Notes: generated by a model from the sequence alone, not told the origin. A stretch of DNA of 64,000 bases from Paenibacillus sp. FSL H7-0331 (GCF_001956045.1 NZ_MRTH01000001.1:186001-250000); one strand, 5' to 3'. Positions 18,900 to 27,086 are shown, counted from the stretch's first letter. A program made the numbers and translations.

Positions 18900-19775
18900 T
18901 CATCCTTTTATAGCGCCAGCAGTTATCCCCTCCACAAAATGGTCTTGAGCAAAAAAGTAGATCAGAATCGTAGGAACAATTGCAGATACGGCTGCAGCCA
19001 TCAACGGTCCGTATTCAGTCGCATGCTCAGATTGAAAATGCTGCATCCCGAGCTGCAAAGTAAACAAATGATCCGAATTAATATAAATCAGCGGTCCCAG
19101 AAAATCGTTCCAGGCATGCATAAACGTAAAAATCGTCAAGCTGGCGATAGCTGGCCTCATCAATGGCATAATAATACGTAAATAAATACCAAATTCGCTT
19201 AAACCGTCAATTCTGGCCGCTTCTGAAAGCTCCTCTGGAACCGATATAAAAAATTGGCGGAACAAAAAAACACCAAACGGACTGAAAGCTCCAAGCAGAA
19301 TCAACGCCCAATGCGAATCCATCAGCCCAAGCTGCTTCATCAGCATAAATTGCGGAATCATCATTACCTGAAAAGGGATCATCATTGTAGCTATATACAA
19401 AAAGAATAACTTATCCCGCTCAGGAAAACGCACCTTGGAGAAGGCATAAGCCGCCAGCGAGCAAGTAATGACCTGCAGGATCGTAGTAGAAACTGCAATT
19501 TTAATCGTATTTAAATAATAAGTGAAAAATGGAAGCTTCAACCATACTTTCTCATAGTTACTCCAATAGAAAATGCTTGGAATCCATTGAATAGGGTAAG
19601 AAAAAACTTCCGCTTCCGACTTGACAGAAGCAGAAAGCATCCATATAAACGGGGCAATCATAGATAATGATACGGTGATGATAACGGCATACAGCAGTAT
19701 TTGACGCATTATAGCCGACAACCGATAAGGCTTCGAAGCGGAATAGGATGCCCTTGGCTCCACAATAGTGCTCAT
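18900..19775 (-). CDS. Carbohydrate ABC transporter permease (MalG type)
   Basis: 291 residues with six membrane segments. The EAA loop that docks on the ATPase is EAARIDGLSEFGIYLRIIMP (about 200-219), typical for CUT1 sugar systems. SD AGGAGG precedes the ATG. Follows the first permease after 24 bp and precedes GH88. No ATPase gene lies in the window; in this bacterial group a shared MsmX-type ATPase usually energises such systems. Confidence 0.93.
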   Translation of the reverse strand: MSTIVEPRASYSASKPYRLSAIMRQILLYAVIITVSLSMIAPFIWMLSASVKSEAEVFSYPIQWIPSIFYWSNYEKVWLKLPFFTYYLNTIKIAVSTTILQVITCSLAAYAFSKVRFPERDKLFFLYIATMMIPFQVMMIPQFMLMKQLGLMDSHWALILLGAFSPFGVFLFRQFFISVPEELSEAARIDGLSEFGIYLRIIMPLMRPAIASLTIFTFMHAWNDFLGPLIYINSDHLFTLQLGMQHFQSEHATEYGPLMAAAVSAIVPTILIYFFAQDHFVEGITAGAIKG

Positions 19776-19799
19776 GAGAGTTCCTCCTTGTTGACTTGC

Positions 19800-20690
19800 T
19801 TAATAATTCACCCATTTTTTTTGCCCTTTGAATTGAATCCAGGTAATCACCAAAATAATTGCAAAAAGCACATATGCCATCGCCGATGCATAACCGTATT
19901 CATATCGTTGGAAGGCTGTGTAATAAATATCGTATACAAGCACATGCGTCGAACGCCCTGGTCCACCCTTGGTCAGCACGTAGACCATATCGAAAACTTT
20001 AAATGAATTGATAATACCGATAATGACTGTAAAAAAGATAACGGGTGATAGCATCGGTATAGTAATATTCCTGAATTGCGAGGTTTTCCCGGCTCCGTCA
20101 AGCGAAGCTGCTTCATACAGATCTTTGGGTATGCCTTGTAATCCAGCCAAATACAGAACCATGTAATAACCTACAGAATGCCATATGCTTACGATGATCA
20201 CAGAGGGAAGCGCCCATGTGGTTGACGCCAGCCACATAGGCGGCTGCTCGACACCTAAACTTCGCAGCAGTCCGTTAATAGGTCCCATCGAAGGATTGTA
20301 TAGCAATTGCCATACAACAGCGACAGCAATCGTTGCGGTAATGTGGGGCATGAAGATCGCTGTGCGGAACAGCTTGACTCCCTTGACACCTTTATTCAGA
20401 GCCACTGCGGCCAATATGGCCAGAAACAAGGTTGCCGGTACAGACACAATAGTCATAATCAAGCTGTTCATAAGCGAAATCCGGAAGGTTTCATCTCCCC
20501 AAAGTCGGGTATAGTTGGACAGGCCGGCAAACTCGATTTGTCCGAACCCGTTCCAATCTGTAAAGCTCATCAAAAACGAGGCTATTACCGGGAAGCAGAT
20601 GAACACCAGAAAGCCAATCATGTTAGGCAGCAAAAAGGTATATCCCACTTTGCGATCTCGGGTGAAGAAGGTTCTGTTCGTTCTCATCAC
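19800..20690 (-). CDS. Carbohydrate ABC transporter permease (MalF/LacF type)
   Basis: 296 residues, six membrane segments, EAA loop EAASLDGAGKTSQFRNITIP (about 195-214). N-terminal segment GYTFLLPNMIGFLVFICFP is typical of the CUT1 first permease. It follows the binding-protein gene after 64 bp, an interval occupied by a long hairpin (20711-20747) that may lower its expression relative to the binding protein. Confidence 0.93.
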   Translation of the reverse strand: MMRTNRTFFTRDRKVGYTFLLPNMIGFLVFICFPVIASFLMSFTDWNGFGQIEFAGLSNYTRLWGDETFRISLMNSLIMTIVSVPATLFLAILAAVALNKGVKGVKLFRTAIFMPHITATIAVAVVWQLLYNPSMGPINGLLRSLGVEQPPMWLASTTWALPSVIIVSIWHSVGYYMVLYLAGLQGIPKDLYEAASLDGAGKTSQFRNITIPMLSPVIFFTVIIGIINSFKVFDMVYVLTKGGPGRSTHVLVYDIYYTAFQRYEYGYASAMAYVLFAIILVITWIQFKGQKKWVNY

Positions 20691-20710
20691 GGTTCAACTC
20701 CTATTCTTAG

Positions 20711-20747
20711 CAATCGAACTTCACTTGGCTCAAGTGAAGTTCGATTG
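20711..20747 (-). repeat. 16-bp perfect stem-loop between binding protein and permease genes
   Basis: Perfect 16-bp arms (20711-20726 and 20732-20747) with a 5-nt loop and no following U run. Located directly after the solute-binding protein stop. Such hairpins typically protect the upstream mRNA and set the ratio of binding protein to permease. Confidence 0.85.
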
Positions 20748-20754
20748 GAATTCA

Positions 20755-22077
20755 TTATTTTTTCGCTGCTGCTTTGAAATCTTTACCGTATTTGTCCGCC
20801 CATTCCTTCTGAATGCGCTCGCCTATTTTTTGAATAGCCTGGTCTGCAGTTTGAGCTTTGGTCAGTGCCATTTCTCCTTCCTGCTTGTAAATATTGTTGA
20901 GTACAATATTTTTTATACCAGGCAGCAGTGGATATTCCGGATACTCCTTTTGCTCGACAAAGTAATGAATATTTTTGGGTTTCATACTTCCGTCCCCTAT
21001 ATAGGCTTTGCGAATATCATCATTCGTGTAGCCTGTAAGAAAGCCTTTGGCTGCGAATATCTTAGCGCCTTTGGCGGTGGTCATAAACTGGAGAAGTTTA
21101 AATGCTTCTTCTTTGTGCTTGGAAGACTTGTTCAGCATCAAGGATACGGGAGTCGCCAGACTGGTGTTCGGAGCCACTCCAGCTGGATGCGGCACAGGAA
21201 CGACATCCCAATCAAAATTAATTTTCTTCTCTTGCTCAGCTGTTCGCAGTTGGGCAATATGCCAATCTCCAATCAGGTTCATCGCCACATTCCCTTTTTG
21301 AAAGGCGGAATTGTAATGAGCCGAGGTCGTAATTTGCTCTGCCCAGGACATAATCGAACCATCCTTCTCCATGTCCATGCGGAACTGGAGTGCATTCTTA
21401 AACGGGGTTAAATCCTTGTCAATTATAGAAGCTCCCGTTTGTACAGCCTGGATATACCAGGTTTGAGCCCACGGATGGAGAAATGCACCGTACATTTTGT
21501 TGGCGCCATCGCCTTGGGTCATTTTTTTGGCTAACTCACGGAAGTCTTCCCATGTCATATCTGCTTTCGGATAAGGAACATTCATTTTATCGAACAGTGT
21601 TTTATTGTAATACAACATCCAATTCGATTTCCGGTAAGGCAAACCATACATTTTATCGTTCACCTTCAGGTTGTCATACAGCGGTCCGAAACCGGAGACA
21701 TCCACATTGCTTTTCTTAATGTAGTCATCAAGTGGCTCCAGAATTCCAGTATCCAGGAATACGTCCATATTTCCACCAATCAAATCGATGTCATCCCCCG
21801 AGGATAGTTGAAGACGCAGCTTGTCATAATACTGCTGTTGGGGAATCGTATCCAGCTGCACGGAGATGTTCGGGTTCTCCTTTTTAAATTCGTCAAATAC
21901 CAGCTTGAAGGTATCGAGGTCGTCCGGAAGTACAGTCATTTTTAAAGAAACAGGCTTAGCGCTCTCTCCAGCAGGCTTTGCCGTCCCTTCCTTAGAGGTC
22001 TCTTTGACTGGAGTACAACCAGCTGCAAGTCCTGCAACCAGTGTTCCTGTAAGGGCCAGATTCATTATTTTTTTCAT
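20755..22077 (-). CDS. Sugar ABC transporter solute-binding lipoprotein
   Basis: Captures sugar outside the cell for the two permeases downstream. 440 residues. Signal peptide with lipobox LAAGC (Cys21), then a family-1 binding-protein fold: LKMTVLPDDLDTFKLVFDEF, DLIGGNMDVFLDTG, and YKQEGEMALTKAQ. Ends in a lysine-rich tail. AGGTGG precedes the ATG. First gene of the transporter-GH88 operon; the promoter carries a putative response-regulator site at 22155-22176. Confidence 0.94.
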   Translation of the reverse strand: MKKIMNLALTGTLVAGLAAGCTPVKETSKEGTAKPAGESAKPVSLKMTVLPDDLDTFKLVFDEFKKENPNISVQLDTIPQQQYYDKLRLQLSSGDDIDLIGGNMDVFLDTGILEPLDDYIKKSNVDVSGFGPLYDNLKVNDKMYGLPYRKSNWMLYYNKTLFDKMNVPYPKADMTWEDFRELAKKMTQGDGANKMYGAFLHPWAQTWYIQAVQTGASIIDKDLTPFKNALQFRMDMEKDGSIMSWAEQITTSAHYNSAFQKGNVAMNLIGDWHIAQLRTAEQEKKINFDWDVVPVPHPAGVAPNTSLATPVSLMLNKSSKHKEEAFKLLQFMTTAKGAKIFAAKGFLTGYTNDDIRKAYIGDGSMKPKNIHYFVEQKEYPEYPLLPGIKNIVLNNIYKQEGEMALTKAQTADQAIQKIGERIQKEWADKYGKDFKAAAKK

Positions 22078-22128
22078 TTTACAACCACCTTTTGTTTTGT
22101 TATGCTTTGAATGCGCTTTAATAATTTC

Positions 22129-22134
22129 ATTATA
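22129..22134 (-). promoter_or_regulatory. -10 box of the binding-protein operon
   Basis: TATAAT on the minus strand, 52 bp upstream of the ATG. There is no good -35 box; the motif at 22155-22176 covers that position, as expected for an activator-dependent promoter. Confidence 0.6.
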
Positions 22135-22154
22135 TTTCGGAAAAGGAACGCCCG

Positions 22155-22176
22155 ACAGTTGAAAGTTTTATTCCCC
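22155..22176. promoter_or_regulatory. Putative operator, copy 1
   Basis: ACAGTTGAAAGTTTTATTC on the plus strand, 18 of 19 bases identical to copy 2 at 26048. Exactly 20 bp separate it from the -10 box at 22129-22134. Core is an imperfect GAAT-N5-ATTC dyad. Likely target of the response regulator at 23785 (inference). Confidence 0.65.
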
Positions 22177-22234
22177 CAAGGTGTGGTGTGAACACTGCTG
22201 GATTCGGGTGTTAATCAGTCAAGAGGTAGCCTAT

Positions 22235-23710
22235 ATGATCTTCGTAACCCTGTTGTTTCTTATCTCCTCTATCTTATTTACCTATAAAAAACTGAACAAC
22301 TCTTCTACTCGTTTTTTGTATGGTATTATCGTCGGATGGGTGCTCTCATTCATTTCGTTTACTCTCTACTTAAGCAAATTTAATTATTATTACAATATTA
22401 TTCACTCTTTCTTTAACTTCAGTCCGGGAACCTGGAACTATTTGGTGCTGACTAAATTTAACCCTAACCTGCTCATCCGTATGTTGAATGGGGGGGTCAT
22501 TATTTTTTACAGCTCCCTGCTTCTATTTGCTGTATCCTTCACACGCAATATGAAACCGAAGATACAACGTACGGTGTATGTTGTAGTAGGAATGCTGATG
22601 GTGATCCAGCTCCTTGCCTTTGATCCTGCACTTAATATTGTGTGGCAGCAGCAATTGAGCTCTATTCCCATTCTGGAAGCTCTGGATTTTGTATTAAAAA
22701 ATATAAAATACGTCATGGTGATGCTCGCCTTTGGTTTATTGCTGCACTATTACATCAACTATCCCAAAATTAAATTCATTAAAAATCTGACTGCATTTCA
22801 TATTCTTGCTTTGATTCCGGTAGTTATCATTCATTTGCTGCTATTTTCATGGGCTCCCAAAAACCTGGTCAAAGCTACCTATATGGAAGGCTACTACAAC
22901 TATTTGCAGCCTCCTCTCGACTCGCATCCGATTGTTCTGTATGTACTTCCATACAGCGTTTATTTGGCCTTAACGTTCATCATATTTATTGTGTACAAAT
23001 TCAAATCCATTGAAGCGTATCGTAAAAACCGCGATATTCAAATTAATAAAAGTATAGATACAGCAACCTTGGGGACAAGAGCTTTTACACATGCTTTAAA
23101 AAATCACTTAATCGCAATTCAATCGGAAGCTGAATATGTGAAGGAGCGGAGTAGCGGGGACGAAGAAACAGTTTATAGTTTACAGCTCATTTTAAATTCG
23201 TGCGGTTCCGCCATGGAAAGCATTGACCAGGCAGCTGACAAGCTGAAGAACATTGAATTAAATCTGCAGCCGCTTTCTCTCGATCAGCCTGTCAAGCAGG
23301 TCTTGTCCTTCTTCAAGGTAAGCGAAAGCAAGGCCGACATACAGGTGAAATTGGAAGACCCGCAATCGTTAGTCTATATGGATCTGCATCATATGAGTGA
23401 GACTCTGTATAACCTGCTGGAAAACGCCACAGATTCTCTGTCCCGGCAGGAAGATGGACTCATCCTGATTGAAACCTATCACCATAACGGCTGGGGAATC
23501 ATTCAAATCACTGACAATGGACCAGGCGTTCCCGAAGACCACTTGGATATGATTTTCGATCCTTTTTTCACTACCAAGTCCTCGGTGAATAATTGGGGAA
23601 TCGGCCTTTCTTACTGTCACAAGATCGTTACCGGCCACGATGGTAAAATTCAGGCGGAAAGCCAGATAGGTCAAGGCACTAAATTCACTATCTTTTTACC
23701 TTTAATTTAG
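22235..23710 (+). CDS. Membrane sensor histidine kinase
   Basis: 491 residues. Seven or so hydrophobic segments fill residues 1-275 with no obvious extracytoplasmic domain, then a dimerisation region with the phosphoacceptor block FTHALKNHLIAI (about 300) and an HATPase domain: N box LLENATDSL, G1 box TDNGPGVP, and FFTTKSSVNNWGIGLSY. The start is ATG at 22235, GAGGT 7 nt upstream. Divergent from the binding-protein operon, followed by a LuxR-type regulator 74 bp on. Likely senses an imported or lyase-derived sugar signal (inference). Confidence 0.9.
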   Translation: MIFVTLLFLISSILFTYKKLNNSSTRFLYGIIVGWVLSFISFTLYLSKFNYYYNIIHSFFNFSPGTWNYLVLTKFNPNLLIRMLNGGVIIFYSSLLLFAVSFTRNMKPKIQRTVYVVVGMLMVIQLLAFDPALNIVWQQQLSSIPILEALDFVLKNIKYVMVMLAFGLLLHYYINYPKIKFIKNLTAFHILALIPVVIIHLLLFSWAPKNLVKATYMEGYYNYLQPPLDSHPIVLYVLPYSVYLALTFIIFIVYKFKSIEAYRKNRDIQINKSIDTATLGTRAFTHALKNHLIAIQSEAEYVKERSSGDEETVYSLQLILNSCGSAMESIDQAADKLKNIELNLQPLSLDQPVKQVLSFFKVSESKADIQVKLEDPQSLVYMDLHHMSETLYNLLENATDSLSRQEDGLILIETYHHNGWGIIQITDNGPGVPEDHLDMIFDPFFTTKSSVNNWGIGLSYCHKIVTGHDGKIQAESQIGQGTKFTIFLPLI

Positions 23711-23720
23711 GCGACAAGGG

Positions 23721-23736
23721 GAATACTTTATTCACC
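23721..23736. promoter_or_regulatory. Putative operator, copy 3 (weaker)
   Basis: GAATACTTTATTCACC matches 14 of 16 bases of the corresponding part of copy 2 (26055-26070) and forms the same GAAT-N5-ATTC dyad. It lies 48 bp upstream of the response-regulator ATG. Confidence 0.4.
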
Positions 23737-23784
23737 CTAAGCTCTACCCAATTATTATGATAGTTAGAAAAAGGGGGGTCCTCC

Positions 23785-24471
23785 ATGCCAGAAAAAAAGA
23801 TTCGCATATTGATTGCAGATGATATGGAAGCCCATCGAAGAAGATTGGAACGAGTCATAGCACAATCCGACCAAATGGAATGTGTGGCCAAAGCATCCTC
23901 CGGATATGAAACCATCATGCATGCAGCAATCGAGCAGCCGGATATCATTTTAATGGACATTGAAATGGAAAGCTCTTATGCAGGGATTGATGCGGCCCGA
24001 CAAATCAACGAAAAGCTGCCTCATATCAAAATTATCGTACTTACCGTGCACAAAGACGAAAATTTTATCTTTTCTGCTTTTCAAACTGGAATTATCGATT
24101 ATTTGCTTAAGACATCGACGAATGAGGAGGTGATCGAAGCTATTCTTTCCGCCTATCATAACCGTTCACCTATTCGCCCAATGATCGCTGAGAAAATCAG
24201 GGAGGAATTTGCTAGAGTAAAGCGAACCGAAAGCAGTCTGCTTTACATCATCCAGATCATCTCCGAATTAACGCCAAGCGAGCTTCAGGTGCTTCGTTTG
24301 TTATGCGAAGGTAAGTCCAGAAAGCAAATTGCGGAAGAACGCAGTGTTGAATACGAAACGATCAAGAAACAAATCAACAGCTTATTAAAAAAATTCCACC
24401 AATCCAGCATCGCTGAAGTGATACGGTCCGTCAACGAATTACGTATTTTCGAAGTGTTGAGAAAGCTGTAA
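23785..24471 (+). CDS. Response regulator, NarL/LuxR family
   Basis: 228 residues. Receiver domain with ILIADD acidic pocket (8-13), phosphoacceptor Asp in IILMDIEMES (about 56), and lysine in YLLKTST (about 110). C-terminal HTH: LTPSELQVLRLLCEGKSRKQ (about 155-174) followed by an atypical recognition helix EYETIKKQINSLLKKF. GGGGGG precedes the ATG. Pairs with the upstream kinase. Predicted targets are the GAAT-N5-ATTC sites in front of the transporter and sulfatase genes. Confidence 0.93.
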   Translation: MPEKKIRILIADDMEAHRRRLERVIAQSDQMECVAKASSGYETIMHAAIEQPDIILMDIEMESSYAGIDAARQINEKLPHIKIIVLTVHKDENFIFSAFQTGIIDYLLKTSTNEEVIEAILSAYHNRSPIRPMIAEKIREEFARVKRTESSLLYIIQIISELTPSELQVLRLLCEGKSRKQIAEERSVEYETIKKQINSLLKKFHQSSIAEVIRSVNELRIFEVLRKL

Positions 24472-24476
24472 GTCAT

Positions 24477-24515
24477 ATAGCCCCTGCTTTGGCTTCACAA
24501 CCAAACAGGGGCTAT
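24477..24515. terminator. Stem-loop between the convergent regulator and sulfatase genes
   Basis: Ten-bp perfect arms (24477-24486 and 24506-24515, ATAGCCCCTG and complement) with a partly paired interior. There is no strong U run on either side. Probably ends one or both convergent units. Confidence 0.6.
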
Positions 24516-24530
24516 CTATGTCGTACATTC

Positions 24531-25907
24531 TCAGATTAAAGAAAATTCATCATCAAGTTTGGTCAACCAGGATTGAAGCTCATTCTCCAGCTCCAAGGCA
24601 ACGGAATCATCAGGAACCCCATTAAATTCGATTGGAAACATCTGATACGGATCCTGCTCATTATCATACAACAACCGCTTGACGCATTGATCATGGATAG
24701 ATTTCTGGACGACATAGGTATAGCGGGAAGTACGTACACCTCGCCAACCGTAAGCGTTGATATTGTCTCCCTGCTGCTGCGCCAGCTCGTGCTCATTTAC
24801 AGCTCCTGGATAATGACAAATAAATGTCGAGGCAGGTCGATTTCCTTCCTTACCGCGAATAATTCCAGTATGGTCGATACCCTGAATGTGCGTCGGTACT
24901 GATATCCCGATTAAGCCAAGCAAAGTCGGAACGATATCGGCACTGTTGAACAATATAGAGTCTTGGCGTGGTTTCAACTCACGAGGATAACGGATAAAAA
25001 AGGGAACAGCTATAGATTCCTCATACCATACATTTTTGTGTTCAAGCCATCCATGGCCCCCCATCATTTCGCCATGATCCGATGTAAGGACAACGATCGT
25101 ATCTTCGGCAAGGCTCTCTTCTTCCAGCACGGCAAGCAATCGACCAAATTCGTAATCGGTTCCCGTCACAGCAGCATAATAATCTCGTATATGCTGCTGC
25201 GCTTGTTCTGTGCCTTCCCCAAGAACATTGGGACGAAGGTGAATAGGCTTATCAGCATACAAAGCTTTATACGAATCCGGCACCTGTTCAAAAGGCTGAT
25301 GAGGCGGATTCCACGATACAAACAGGCAAAAAGGCTGTTCTGAATTGTGCTCTCTTATGAACTCAATCGCTACATCTGTTTCATGCTTGGTCGACCACTC
25401 ATGGGGCACAATCTGGTGGTGCGAATCCGTCCAATAATGGGGTGCCATATGCTGATCATTGGCATTGTACGCATACCAATAATCGAAACCAAATCTGCGG
25501 GGGCCCGGAGGGATGTAAGCATCCCAGTGTTTTGCCCCGGACTCCGGCTCAGGCACGAAGGATTGCTCAGGCAAGTCCAGATGCCACTTCCCAATATATC
25601 CGGTGCGATAACCTGCGCTGCTCAATATATTACCGATCGTAATCTCATCATCATGAAGCTTTACAGGAAGCCCCAGCTTACAGTTCGTCGTTACCCCTGT
25701 GGATAGAGGGAACCGTCCCGTCATCATGACTGAGCGATTCGGCGAGCAAAGCGGGAAACAACTGATCGCGTTATCCAAATCAACACTTTCCGCAGCAAAC
25801 CGGTCAATGTTGGGTGTGTACACTTCATCCTCGTTTCGAAAACCTACTGCCTGTTTTCGCCACTGGTCTGGAAATACAAACAGAATATTGGGCTTTTTTA
25901 TCGACAT
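24531..25907 (-). CDS. Sulfatase (formylglycine type I)
   Basis: Removes sulfate from a sugar or another ester. 458 residues. Metal-binding start NILFVFPDQWR, then the maturation motif CSPNR (Cys54 to Arg58, CxPxR), where Cys would become formylglycine. DHGEMMGGHGWLEHKNVWYE holds later metal ligands. No signal peptide, so cytoplasmic, like the GH88 partner. No formylglycine-generating enzyme or anSME gene is in the window. AGGGAGG-type site before the ATG. Convergent with the response regulator; its promoter carries copy 2 of the putative operator. Confidence 0.93.
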   Translation of the reverse strand: MSIKKPNILFVFPDQWRKQAVGFRNEDEVYTPNIDRFAAESVDLDNAISCFPLCSPNRSVMMTGRFPLSTGVTTNCKLGLPVKLHDDEITIGNILSSAGYRTGYIGKWHLDLPEQSFVPEPESGAKHWDAYIPPGPRRFGFDYWYAYNANDQHMAPHYWTDSHHQIVPHEWSTKHETDVAIEFIREHNSEQPFCLFVSWNPPHQPFEQVPDSYKALYADKPIHLRPNVLGEGTEQAQQHIRDYYAAVTGTDYEFGRLLAVLEEESLAEDTIVVLTSDHGEMMGGHGWLEHKNVWYEESIAVPFFIRYPRELKPRQDSILFNSADIVPTLLGLIGISVPTHIQGIDHTGIIRGKEGNRPASTFICHYPGAVNEHELAQQQGDNINAYGWRGVRTSRYTYVVQKSIHDQCVKRLLYDNEQDPYQMFPIEFNGVPDDSVALELENELQSWLTKLDDEFSLI

Positions 25908-26021
25908 GGTTATAACCTCCCTATACTATTTCTATTTATAAATAAATCCTGCTGTTGAGCATGTGAAACCCTCGGTATCTGCATAGGCTATTTACCTAGT
26001 TCCAAGATCAAATTCAACTTT

Positions 26022-26027
26022 ATTTTA
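26022..26027 (-). promoter_or_regulatory. Putative -10 box of the sulfatase gene
   Basis: TAAAAT on the minus strand, exactly 20 bp downstream of operator copy 2, the same spacing as in the transporter promoter. It leaves a leader of about 110 nt before the sulfatase ATG. Confidence 0.5.
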
Positions 26028-26047
26028 CTTCGAATCCTGCTTATCTC

Positions 26048-26070
26048 ACAGTTGAATGTTTTATTCACCT
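26048..26070. promoter_or_regulatory. Putative operator, copy 2
   Basis: ACAGTTGAATGTTTTATTC, with a perfect GAAT-N5-ATTC dyad, followed by ACC. One mismatch in 19 to copy 1. It lies just after the stop of the decayed SLH gene. Confidence 0.65.
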
Positions 26071-26092
26071 TGCGATTCACTGGTCATTCATT

Positions 26093-26332
26093 TCACTTAT
26101 TGTTTACTCTGTACTGCATGAAGCGAGCAAATATTCGCTTGGTTCGCCCCGTTATCAATCCAGCTTCTACCGCTGCCACAACAGCTTGAGCGTACCAAGC
26201 GTGCTGAGGGACATCATCAAAATACATTTGGCCACTTGCTTGTAGACGCAAATTCCGAGTAATTATGGCGGCAAACTATGATTTAGAGGTGAATCCGAAG
26301 GAGCAAACCTGCCACAGCTTCTTTGGCCCGCA
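26093..26332 (-). pseudogene. Decayed SLH-domain gene fragment
   Basis: Minus-strand translation gives pieces of S-layer-homology modules. Reading RAKEAVAGLL then a stop, and after that AAIITRNLRLQ and MYFDDVPQHAWYAQAV followed by VAAVEAGLITGRTKRIFA before a stop at 26093. This matches the SLH pattern (Phe-x-Asp-Val, His-Trp/Ala, Ala-Val, Gly-Leu-Ile-Gly). No start codon, internal stops and at least one frame break show a remnant. It lies between the sulfatase promoter and tRNA-Pro. Confidence 0.7.
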
Positions 26333-26338
26333 CGCAGC

Positions 26339-26388
26339 AAAAAACCTTAGATCGTCTCTTTATAAAAGAGCTTATCTAAGGCTTTTTT
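26339..26388. terminator. Bidirectional intrinsic terminator
   Basis: CCTTAGAT/ATCTAAGG outer stem with an inner CTCTTT/AAAGAG stem, six A before and six T after, so it works on both strands. Downstream of tRNA-Pro on the minus strand. Confidence 0.85.
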
Positions 26389-26455
26389 AATATAATATAA
26401 GTTATAAGGCCTCTGCAGGCCTTGAAGTTGTTTAGATCAATGAATATTCTCATAA

Positions 26456-26485
26456 AAGTAGACCCCACATAAGCAAGGTCTACTT
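26456..26485 (-). terminator. Stem-loop after tRNA-Pro
   Basis: Nine-bp arms AAGTAGACC (26485-26477 on the minus strand) and GGTCTACTT (26464-26456), followed by a short UUUU run. Confidence 0.65.
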
Positions 26486-26491
26486 CATGTA

Positions 26492-26565
26492 TCGGATATG
26501 CCGGATTTGAACCGACGACCTCATCCACCCCAAGGATGCGCGCTACCAAGCTGCGCTAATATCCG
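26492..26565 (-). tRNA. tRNA-Pro(GGG)
   Basis: A full cloverleaf can be drawn on the minus strand: acceptor CGGATAT/ATATCCG, D stem GCGC/GCGC, anticodon stem CATCC/GGATG with loop TTGGGGT (anticodon GGG), variable AGGTC, T stem GTCGG/CCGGC with TTCAAAT, discriminator A. The CCA end is not encoded. It marks the right edge of the accessory block. Confidence 0.95.
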
Positions 26566-26990
26566 TTGTTCCCTCGGTTCCTTGCGGGCATAAACGCTTG
26601 TCGGACGTGGTGTTTTCGCTCAAATGGAGAACCGATCTTTACTGTTTGTTGGACTATATTATATCACGTAGCCGCGGATCCTTGCAACCTAAACCGATAC
26701 AACTTGTGGTTCACTTAGCTATTTGTAGAAGCAATTCAAATACATCTGCAACCACCTTTTGGATCGTTTTCGTGCAACACCGATTATGAGCCGAAAGCTT
26801 TCATATTTGAGCGCATACGTGTACGTTCTAAGCGACTTACCCTGCGTATGTAGGACGACACACGTGTGGACGCGTTAAACCACTCTAAAACTCCATTTCT
26901 GGCGATCTGACAGCACTTATATACAAAGGATACTCAAAGGATCCACGTTACCGTGTTGTGCTAATACCCATGATGTCGGGCTGCCGTAAC
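26566..26990. other. Gene-free interval between tRNA-Pro and hup terminator
   Basis: About 425 bp that hold the tRNA promoter at 26658-26687 and otherwise no frame with a ribosome site or recognisable protein similarity on either strand. B. subtilis has mtrA (folE) next to hbs; I found no trace of it here. Confidence 0.6.
26658..26687 (-). promoter_or_regulatory. Promoter for tRNA-Pro
   Basis: TTGCAA (26687-26682), 18 nt, TATAAT (26663-26658) on the minus strand, about 90 nt upstream of the mature tRNA. Confidence 0.7.
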
Positions 26991-27027
26991 AAAAAAAGAC
27001 ACCTTAACCTGTTCAGGTTAAGGTGTC
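26991..27027 (-). terminator. Intrinsic terminator after hup
   Basis: GACACCTTAACCTG with its complement forms a stem of 13-14 bp (26998-27027), then seven U residues (26997-26991). Confidence 0.93.
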
Positions 27028-27086
27028 GCTCATACCATCAGTTCATACAATGGAAGTATGTAGAAATGAGTATGTAGGAAAAAACA

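Noticed and set aside
20515..21411. 298-codon plus-strand frame over the binding-protein and permease genes
   Set aside because: Crosses two genes on the other strand; composition is that of an antisense frame.
26598..26789. 63-codon plus-strand frame beside tRNA-Pro
   Set aside because: No ribosome site; overlaps the tRNA promoter; no recognisable protein.
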